Assembly (NCBI RefSeq): GCF_000440115.1
Contig: NZ_ALMY01000075.1
Location: 1 to 56,615 of the forward strand
Source: Streptococcus suis YS56
Lineage (GTDB): Bacteria; Bacillota; Bacilli; Lactobacillales; Streptococcaceae
Reading direction: 5' to 3'
Length of the DNA: 56,615 bases
Shown here in pieces: positions 43,919 through 53,200 of the stretch. Under the pieces are notes generated by a model. That model made no database searches. It saw only the letters and a list, made by a program, of their open reading frames with translations, and was not told the origin of the DNA. The position numbers and the translations under genes are program-made. Numbering within the stretch: position 1 is the first letter of the stretch; each line of letters begins with the position of its first letter.

Positions 43919-43956
43919 AAAACCTGTCTAGTTCATAAAATCTAGACAGGTTTTTA
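43919..43956. terminator. Terminator after the MBL hydrolase gene
   Basis: Stem AACCTGTCTAG/CTAGACAGGTT with a T run on the plus strand. Confidence 0.85.
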
Positions 43957-44042
43957 TATAATTGGAAATACTCATAAATCATCCTGCATTCTCAACATTC
44001 ATTTTGGAATAGGTAAGCCCATCATAGATTGCTACCTTTCCT

Positions 44043-46058
44043 TTACCAAATAACCATTCTCTCTTCGGGTGCCCTATACATGGGGTCTCCCTTTTGAATA
44101 GTGTAGACTTCATAAAAATCATCCAACTGCTGCAACTGAATATTGACCCGAAACTCCTCTGGAGAATGTGTATCTACCTGAAGTTGATAACGGCCATAAT
44201 CAACCGCAACCATTTCTCGACGGCTACGGGCATAATTCTCAAAAAATTCTTTTAGGTTAGCTAACGGTTCTTCTTTTTTGAGCGTAGCCAAAGCAATCTG
44301 TATTCCTCCCAAATCCGCAAGATTTTCAGACAAGGTTAGGTGACCATCTACTCTACCACCATAGACTTCCAGACCATCAAACAAGTTTACTAGGGCTTGA
44401 TTTTTTTCTTCAAACGCTAGTCTATCTTGCTCTGTCCACCAGTCTTTTAGACTACCAGTCTCATCAAAATTGGCTCCTGTAGCATCAAAAGCATGAACAA
44501 ACTCATGAGCAATAATTTTGCCAATCCCGCCATAATTCTCGGCTACAGATTGATTTTTGTCATAGTAAGGAGCTTGTAAAATAGCCGCCGGAATATAAAT
44601 CGCATTCTGACTAGGAGCGTAGGCGGCTGTTACTTCACTTGCCGATACATTGCTAGCCCAAGTTTGTCTATCTATTGGCTGACTATAACGCTCGAAAACT
44701 CCTGTTCTAGCTTGAATCGTAATTGCCAAAATATTTTCAATATAAGACAAGTCTTCACGAATCTTTAATGACTTGGTCCAGTCGCTCAACTCCCTTGGAT
44801 AGCCGATATGATAAGTGATATTTTCTAATTTTTTTATTGCAGCTTGCTTGGTGGTTTGACTGAGCCAATCATTGGCTAGAATCCTTTCCTGATAGGTCCT
44901 AGAGATTGCCTTAGCCATCTCCTGAATGGCAAGTAAGTCCGTTTCATCGGCATAGTTACGACCATAATAAACACCCAAACTTTCCTTGAACATTCCAGTC
45001 ACATCCAGATAAGTCATGTAATTATTCGGATAGGAGGCTGAAAGTCCTTGGACTTCTGCATGAAATCTCCCTGCTGTCTGCATGATTTCCCCAGTCAAAT
45101 AGGGGGCTAACTTCATTGCTTGACTAACCAAAGCCCATGATCGATATTCTGAGAAATTTTCTTCCTTGATAAATTGGGACAATTGTTCAAAGTAGTTTGG
45201 ATTAGAAACATAAACTTCCTCCGGTTCCAAGCCCACCAGTCCTACTAATTGTTCTCCAATTGATAAAGCTGGAGAGTAGTTTTTGACCTCTGAGAATGTT
45301 CTAAGTTCTTCTGCATTCACAGGTCCCCAATCACGATGCACACTCTCACTAGCTGGTAGAGTATCAACGAGTCGCTTGTCAAAAGTAATGGCTCCTTCAA
45401 CCAAAGCAGTGGCCTCCTGGTCTGAGTAGCCACATTTTTCCAAAATATGTCTCGCAGATATACGGTATGAATTCATAAGTTTCTCACGAACAGTCCTGTC
45501 TTCATAGTAGGACTTATCTGGTAGAATCGTCTGAGGTGGCAGCAAAATCAGCATTCTTTCAGATGTGTTTCGTGGATTGGCAATTACATCAAGACCATAG
45601 GGCAATGGATAGTCCTTACGAATCCAATCTTGACTAAGCGATTTCAGCTCGGAAAACGAAGCAATTCCCATCATTTCATCCAGTATCATGCTAGCTACTC
45701 TGACACCATCTTCTTCCCTTTTGGTAAAATCAAGACCCTGCTGATACAACTTGATAAATTCTACTAAATCCTCAGACTGAGGCTCTAGCTGACCAGCTAC
45801 CATTTTGTCAAAATCCGATTTTAATTGCTCATCGACTTCCATTTGCAATCTTGTAAACTCATTGTAGAATGGTGTACCACTTGATAACCAGCTGCCATTT
45901 AACCATTCCCTATTTATAGCTTGATAAAAATTAGTTTGAATAGTCGGTTCTGCCTTATCAACTTGTGTTTGGTCATCTCCTATTTTCTGACCACCACAGG
46001 CAGCTAAGAGACAGACTAAACCAAGTAAAACCAATCTCAGTAGACCTTGTTTTATCAC
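44043..46058 (-). CDS. pepO: M13 metallopeptidase lipoprotein (PepO type)
   Basis: A 671-residue neprilysin-like zinc endopeptidase. The N-terminus LLRLVLLGLVCLLAACGG is a lipoprotein signal with a LAAC lipobox, so it is surface-anchored. The zinc site is IIAHEFVHAFDATG (HExxH) and ENLADLGGIQIAL (ExxxD), preceded by the substrate-binding NASEV...AYAPSQNAIYIPAAILQ, and the end APEERMVIW matches the family C-terminal tryptophan. Translation starts at GTG behind GGGAG. Streptococcal PepO degrades host peptides and can bind host proteins; the role here is inferred. Confidence 0.92.
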   Translation of the reverse strand: MIKQGLLRLVLLGLVCLLAACGGQKIGDDQTQVDKAEPTIQTNFYQAINREWLNGSWLSSGTPFYNEFTRLQMEVDEQLKSDFDKMVAGQLEPQSEDLVEFIKLYQQGLDFTKREEDGVRVASMILDEMMGIASFSELKSLSQDWIRKDYPLPYGLDVIANPRNTSERMLILLPPQTILPDKSYYEDRTVREKLMNSYRISARHILEKCGYSDQEATALVEGAITFDKRLVDTLPASESVHRDWGPVNAEELRTFSEVKNYSPALSIGEQLVGLVGLEPEEVYVSNPNYFEQLSQFIKEENFSEYRSWALVSQAMKLAPYLTGEIMQTAGRFHAEVQGLSASYPNNYMTYLDVTGMFKESLGVYYGRNYADETDLLAIQEMAKAISRTYQERILANDWLSQTTKQAAIKKLENITYHIGYPRELSDWTKSLKIREDLSYIENILAITIQARTGVFERYSQPIDRQTWASNVSASEVTAAYAPSQNAIYIPAAILQAPYYDKNQSVAENYGGIGKIIAHEFVHAFDATGANFDETGSLKDWWTEQDRLAFEEKNQALVNLFDGLEVYGGRVDGHLTLSENLADLGGIQIALATLKKEEPLANLKEFFENYARSRREMVAVDYGRYQLQVDTHSPEEFRVNIQLQQLDDFYEVYTIQKGDPMYRAPEERMVIW

Positions 46059-46118
46059 GCGTCACTCCCTCACTTGTTTTCTACAAACTATTTCGACAGG
46101 CAAAGAAGCAGAAAATAA

Positions 46119-47141
46119 TTACTCCTCCGCATCTTGCTCATTCTTCAGCTCCCCAATCGTCTCAAAACTTGCTCGACTATCCGCAGCCAGAGCCTCCTGC
46201 TCGTAGGCATTGATAATCTGGGCAACGACTGGGTGACGAACCACATCCTTAGCTGAAAAATGTACGAAATCAATCTGCGGAATGTTGCTTAGTTTCTCTG
46301 TCGCATCAATCAGGCCTGACTTGACCTTGCGCGGTAGGTCAATCTGGCTAATATCCCCATTGACAATCATCTTGGAATTAAAGCCCAGACGGGTCAGGAA
46401 CATCTTCATCTGCATAATAGTCGTATTTTGCGCCTCATCCAAGATGACAAAGGCGTCTTCCAAGGTCCGACCACGCATATAGGCCAGCGGGGCAATCTCG
46501 ATAATCTCCCGCTCCATTAGGCGCGTGGTCTGCTCCTTGCCCAAAATCTGGTAGAGAGCATCATAGACAGGACGCAAATAGGGGTCTACTTTTTCTTTCA
46601 GATCCCCTGGCAAAAAGCCTAAACTTTCGCCTGCCTCGACCGCAGGACGTGTCAGGACAATCCGCTTGACCTGCCCACGCTTGAGGGCTGTTACCGCGAG
46701 AGTGACCGCTAAGAAAGTCTTCCCTGTACCAGCTGGTCCAATTCCAAACACGATGTCATGACGCTTTACGCTGTCCACATAGAGTTTTTGACCAAGGTTC
46801 TTTACGCGAATAGGTTTTCCGTAGTTGTCCTTGATAATCTCTTCTTCATAGAGGGCAACGAATTTTTCAATCTCATCATTTTTTACCATGGAGATGGCCG
46901 TGACCACATCTGGCGTATTGATGACCAGGCCTCGATTGACCAAGACTAAGAGGGATTGAATAACCAGCCGAGCTTGTTCTACTTGTGCTTCCTGCCCGAT
47001 GATTTGCACAACTTCCGTCCGTGCATGGATGACCACATCCAATTCTTGCTCCATCAGCCGTAAGTGACGCTCATTGGACCCAAAGAGGCTGAACAAGTCA
47101 TCTGGGTGTTTTAAGTGAATATCAATCGAATGTTCTTGCAA
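46119..47141 (-). CDS. phoH: PhoH family ATPase
   Basis: A 340-residue protein with an N-terminal KH-like part and a PhoH P-loop ATPase core: FGIGPAGTGKTFLAVTLAVTALKRG (Walker A), YMRGRTLEDAFVILDEAQNTTIMQMKMFLTRLG (Walker B), KMIVNGDISQIDLP. PhoH is linked to RNA metabolism with YbeY. The open frame extends 31 codons upstream, but the best start is TTG (47141) behind AAAGGAGAAG, giving MQEHSIDIHLKHP as N-terminus. Confidence 0.93.
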   Translation of the reverse strand: MQEHSIDIHLKHPDDLFSLFGSNERHLRLMEQELDVVIHARTEVVQIIGQEAQVEQARLVIQSLLVLVNRGLVINTPDVVTAISMVKNDEIEKFVALYEEEIIKDNYGKPIRVKNLGQKLYVDSVKRHDIVFGIGPAGTGKTFLAVTLAVTALKRGQVKRIVLTRPAVEAGESLGFLPGDLKEKVDPYLRPVYDALYQILGKEQTTRLMEREIIEIAPLAYMRGRTLEDAFVILDEAQNTTIMQMKMFLTRLGFNSKMIVNGDISQIDLPRKVKSGLIDATEKLSNIPQIDFVHFSAKDVVRHPVVAQIINAYEQEALAADSRASFETIGELKNEQDAEE

Positions 47142-47206
47142 GAAACTTCTCCTTTGATGCTTTTCTATTATTATACCAAAAATACAGGCAAACTGGCTTT
47201 TAAAGA

Positions 47207-47240
47207 CAAGAAAAGCAGTGAACAATCTGTCCACTGCTCA
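47207..47240 (-). terminator. Terminator after the M26 protease gene
   Basis: Stem AGCAGTG/CACTGCT followed by TTTTCTTGT on the minus strand. Confidence 0.8.
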
Positions 47241-47263
47241 ACTATCTGTGTATAACCCACTCT

Positions 47264-50200
47264 TTATGGAGTATCCTTGTAGATAGACTGTCTAAAGTCA
47301 TCAGTTGCACGGAGGTATCCGTTTAAGACGGCTGCTTTTAGGCTATAGACACGGGATTGTGTCCCTACGTTCTGACCATTCTGTGAGTAGTATTTGTGAT
47401 GAGTAGCATCATACTCTACTGCAGCTTGCATCAATTGACGCAGTTCTGCTACAGAATTTACCGTACGTGTGGAATCGTAGAAATAACCATCACCATTCAA
47501 AGGATTCTTAGTAATCAACTCTACTGGTTTCAAGTTTTCTAAATGCTGCTGCCGTTTCGCAAACATGGCTTTTCGGAATGTCGCACTATTTTCATACTCA
47601 TTTTTCGAAATGAGCGAAATGAGTTCACTATCCTTCATACGACCATAGGCTTCTCGCTTGCCTAATGTATTCTTATATTGGTCAGACAGGTAAGGAACCA
47701 TACCATTTTCGTAACCGTATTCTGCTAAGAGTTCAAAGGCAATCTTACGCACCTCATACTCGTTACGACTGGTTCCATCATTATTTAAAGAACCATATAT
47801 CGGATCAAATGCTCTAACCTCCAAGTATGCATTCGAATGGCTATTTGAACCATAATTGCCATAGTTGTAATAGCTATCCTCATATGGACGTCTCGAAATC
47901 ATCCCATTTTCAATCAGCTGGTCAAGACTTGTAAAGGTATTGGTAAACTGGTTGGCTACAGAGGTGTTTCCATTTTCCGTTACCATCTGATTAAACCAAT
48001 TCTGTTTTGCTTGAGGATTAGACAATCCCAAAACAGCCTCAGCTTCCAAAAAATCCAAGGTATAGATAACATCCAGATAGCCCTTCATATAGTCTTGTAA
48101 GTCTTGAGTGGATTTGAAACGGTCAGGTGTCTTATTGGTCAAACGTCTTCCATAATTCCTTTCATCGTACTTGCTGAAATCGTAGATATTGTTGATACCA
48201 AATCGATCTTGATTGTCCCAAGTGATGGACTCAAATAAACCACGCGCATAGACTTCAAAATCTAGACCTGTTCGCTTGCCATGACCTAAAAGAAGCGTAT
48301 TGTCATCTCCGATATGGGTCATTTCATGGGTGTAAACTCGTGCCCCATCTTCCGTTATGGCATCATGATTGAAGAAATAAATCCCATCCATTCGGGTATC
48401 CGCATGAGCACCTTTCGATTCATTTGGATAGACATAGCCTAGTGGCAGGTAGAAGTGCTTCATACCAGAATAATTCATACTAGTCAACTTATCTAGTGCC
48501 TTCCAATCGTTACCAATACGTTTCGTATCCCAAGTAATGGTTCTACGGAACATTTTTTCTTTATGATTTTCTGGAAGAATGTTGTAGAGATAGTCTGCAT
48601 GACCTGCCCACATCTTGGCAATTTCCTGCAAACGTTCTTCACTGACCCCTTTATTGTTATCATACATTCCAATCAAGGTATTGGCCATATCGGTCAAGAT
48701 AAAGATATCCTTACTTGGCATGACTAGAAGAATCAAGGCCATTTCTTTGAACTTCCAATTTTCCCCTGCCAGTTTTTCGTAAAAACCACTGTGGTGAATA
48801 TCCTTGGTCGGATTTGTTTGTTTTTCTAGCACTTCCTTGATGGTAGACGGAGTTTCAATGATGGTAGCCTTGGTAGAAGACTTAAACCAGTCATTATTGG
48901 TCATCTTCGGTACAAAAGCCTTCCGGTAGCCCTCTAGGTAATCAAACAAATCGCCACCGATTGACTCCTTGGCAATCACTTGACTTGCAAGAGCATAGTT
49001 GTTCTTCGGTTTCAACATCTCTGCTCCCATGCTACCGATACGGATGAGTTGGTCCAGAGAATTGACATTCTTACCAAAGAAATCTGCTTTCTTCATCATC
49101 AAATTCTTGGCATTGACATCGCCAAACTGAATATTGTACCAACGATTCATGTAGGCTAAACCAAGTAGAAGCTGCGCCTTGTTTTTACTGATATAGGATT
49201 TTAGGAAATGATTGGCAGTCGAACTATCCAATCCCACTAAATTGTAGTTTGAAATCAATTCGGACAAATGTACCTGCAAGTTCGATTTGACATCCTCAAA
49301 CGATTCCTGGAGGAAGAGCCATTCTTTGTCTCTTGAATTACCATTGAGACCCAGTGCTTCTTGGACAGCCGAAGAGGTAAAAGTAATCCCTTCAAATTCC
49401 GAAATCAAGCTACCTAGTAGTTTCCTATATTCAAAGTCATTTGCCATGACTTCAGGAGTGTAGCTGATATTTTTGTCTAATATCAGGTATTCCGTAACAG
49501 CGCCTCTACTCAAGTCTTTTTTCTTCACCAAGTATTGGTATTTGACTGTTCCGTCTGCAAAGTGTAGAAGCAATCCGTTTATCTTATCACGATTTAGTAT
49601 CTCTTGATTATTTTTTCCGACGCTAGTACCTAGTACATCCAAATATGGTACTTTATCCACTAATGGTACGACGTCTAGTAATTTCTTGGTCACCAATTCG
49701 TCATCTTTTTCCAGTCGATTTCCGTACTGGATAATCACATCTCTTGTGAAGAACGGAAGCAGTCTTTCCATGTTTTCATAGGCTTGCTTGCGCTCTGCCA
49801 AAGCAAATTGAGCCGTAGCATAATCAATGTCAAAGGCATTCTTCTGGCGTAATTTCCGCTCTGCTTCTTTTTCAGACGGACGGATAGCCCATAGGTTGAG
49901 TTCTTGAACAGCTCCTGCTGCATCTATTTCTGTGATAGATTCAGATGAATTGTTTTTACCAACTGCTTTACCCGTCACAATCCGTATATTGCTAAATGGT
50001 TGCAAGTTTTCTTCCACTCTGCCGTATACTTTATGGCCATTGACCACATGGACTGCAGCAATGTTGTCTCGAAGCTGGATACTGTTATTCTGGCTGTTCC
50101 CTTTTAATATCGCTCCAACTAAGCCACCGACTTCCGTATCCTTGGTTTTCTTGGTAGCAATGCTTCCTGTCGCAAAGCTCGAAATAATTTGCGTATTGGC

Positions 50201-53200
50201 ATTTTCTAATTGACCAACCAAGCCTCCAGCCTTCACATTCGAAGAGGTTGATGAAATGGTCGCATCTACATAGCCTTTTGTGATGCTACCGCCACCGAGC
50301 CAGCCAGCGATACCGCCAACTTTATTATCGTCCTTACCAAGACTAATTAAAGAACCTGTAAAGCTAACTTTTGAGAGCGATGTTTTATCCACTTCTCCTA
50401 TCAGACCACCTAAGAAATTGTCTGCAACAACTCTTCCTTCAACATGGACATTGGTAACACTACCATTGGTAGACTGTTTCGCTAAAGCTCCTACCTCTTT
50501 TTCTTTCGGCAGATGAATATCTACTGCTTTCAGGTTCAAATCAGATACAGTTCCTCGTAAATCATCAAATAATGGTACTTTCAAGTCATAAATAGTGAAA
50601 CCATTACCTTTGAGAGTTCCATGGAATTGATTTTTCAGATAAGATTTGTCTGTATCCGACAGCACGACTTCTGATGCCGTCAAATCTTGTTGGAGTTCAA
50701 AGGTACCTGAGGAATTATTTTGCATAGCTTTCAAAAGACTAGTGAACGTACTATACTTATTTTTGGTTTCATGATTTTCACGAACCTCTCTCGGTAAGTA
50801 TACTGTCACAGTATCATGATACTTATCTAGTTTTTGTCGTCTTTCCTCTGGATTGGTAAATCTAGCCTGCAATTTGAAGTGGGTTACATTATCAAGGCTC
50901 GTTTTTTCGATTTTCGTAACTGGTAACAGAATATCCTTATGCTCATCTGACTTCAGTTTGATGAAATAATTTTGAACATCATTCGGATCTACTTTAATCG
51001 CAACTTTTCTAACTAATTTACCATTTTCATTCTTCCAAACTTCTGCCTCATCGATGTTCTTGATTTCAAAATGGCGTTCTTCAAAATCAATGTGGACTTC
51101 ATCCATAAGACGTTCTGTACGTTCATTATTTAGACTGTCTGTGTACACCAAATCAGTCTTAACGAAATAGTCAACGTTTGGCAGTAGGTTTCTAAAGCGA
51201 ACTTCTAGCTTATTTTTATCGGTTAATTCTTCTTGGTGAATCTCAGTATCATTAACAAACAATCGAGCAATGGCTTTCCTAAAAGTATTATATTGGTCAT
51301 CAAGCTTGTAAGTCACTTTAGAAGAACGAACATGCTTCATCAGATGGTAGTGCGGCTCATTCTTCACCACCCTCAACAAAGGCTTATTCACATCCTCAAC
51401 CGTTTCTTCAGTTGTTTCCTCTGGTTTTTCAGGAGAAACTGGTTCCGTCTCCATCTCTGTTGGATCCGGCGTGTCTGGAACAGTTGGTTGCTCTGGATTT
51501 GGTTTTGGTGTCACTGGAGGATTTGTCGGAGAATTAGGTTCTGGCTGCTCTGTACCTGTCGTTTCTTCTGGTTTCGGCGTGACTGGGCTGGTAATACCCT
51601 CATTTTTACGACTTGGACTGCTGTTAGCATCAGTCGGGACATTGACAGGTTTTGCCATTACTTCAAATTTAAGACTTGGTCCACTATTGGCATCCGTTTC
51701 AACAAGGACTTTTGGATTGCCTAATTCTGTTAAAAGATCCACAATGAAATCAATATCATCTTGAATCACTTCAAGCTGAGTACGAATATTAGCAGGGTCT
51801 CCCGAAACAATCATATCCTCTGAATGCTTGTAGACTGTATCAATGTAGGTCTGCCATTCGTAGCCTTCAACTCGAGTTTTATAGCTACGAAGCTCTCCCA
51901 TCTTCGCACGAAGTTGGGTAACTGTTTCTGGATTGACTGTTTCCTCTTCCTCTGGTGGTGTAACTGGTTGATCTGGTTCCTTGGTACCAATTTCAACCTC
52001 TCTTGCACGGCCTGCTATCTCAGAAACGAGAACTTCTGGTAGAGCAGTAATCTGACCGGAAACACTATCTACAGTATAGCTTGTGCGATAGAGTCTTATT
52101 GTTGGACTACCTGCATGAATGACATGTTCCGTGCCTTTTGCCAACTCGGCATTCTGTCTTCTAATTTCTGGAAGATCAAGTCTCTCTGTTCGCTCTGCTG
52201 GCTGAGTACCAACCCGAATAATCTGTGCCTGACCAGAATCCGTCACACGACCATTATCTCGATGAGCCTGTGTCGCACCCGTTCTGGAATCGACACTATA
52301 AGTCGTTGTAAAGGTGGTGATTTCGGGACGACCTTGCTGGCGAGTATGCTGTTGACCATGGGCACGAGTGATATCCGCCTCATAACGAGTTGGCAAGGTA
52401 CGCGAAACCGATTCTGTTGTCGGACGAGTCCCAACTTGAACAATTTCCTGTCTAGCTGTTCGAGTGACTTGGCGAGTTTCTGCCTGTTCTGTCACCTCTC
52501 CTGTCTCAGTATTGAGGACATAGTTTTTAGTATAGGTTGTCTCCTGCTTGATACCTGCCTGCTTGACATGACGCTCGTTCAACGGTCTATTTGGATCTGC
52601 TTCATAGACACGAGTGAAGTCTGTTTCGACACGGCGAACAGCTGGTTTGGTTCCGACTCTAATAATACGATTTTGAACGACTTTAACAACCTCACTTACT
52701 CGGCTTGGTTCTCCAACTTCTTTGTCACGAACATAACGACGAGCAGTGGTGATACGTTCCACACCATCGCTACCGGCTTGTATCTCCTCTCGTTGCGGAT
52801 AGGACAGGGTTGGATCTGCTTGGTATTCTGTCTTAAACGCAATAGCCCGATGATCAACAGTCTCCACAGTTCGATCCACAGCCTTAGTACCAACCTGCAC
52901 AACCTGTGTCACTGCAGCAATCTCTTGAATCTGAGGCTGACCTGCACTGGTCTGACCAGTTCTTTGATCCAAGCTATAATGAACCGTAATTATCTGCTCC
53001 CCAGCCCTTCCAGGTCGGACAATCACACGCTCACCAACATAGAGGGTTGAATTAGGGATTGTTTCTTCTGTAAACGGCAATGCTTTCTTAGTAATAGTCG
53101 GCTTAGTACCTACACTGATCCTGCGAACTTGTCCTGGATGACTAACCGTTCCTGGCAATTGAATCGGTGTCACCTGACCACTATTGGTGTCCAAATTATA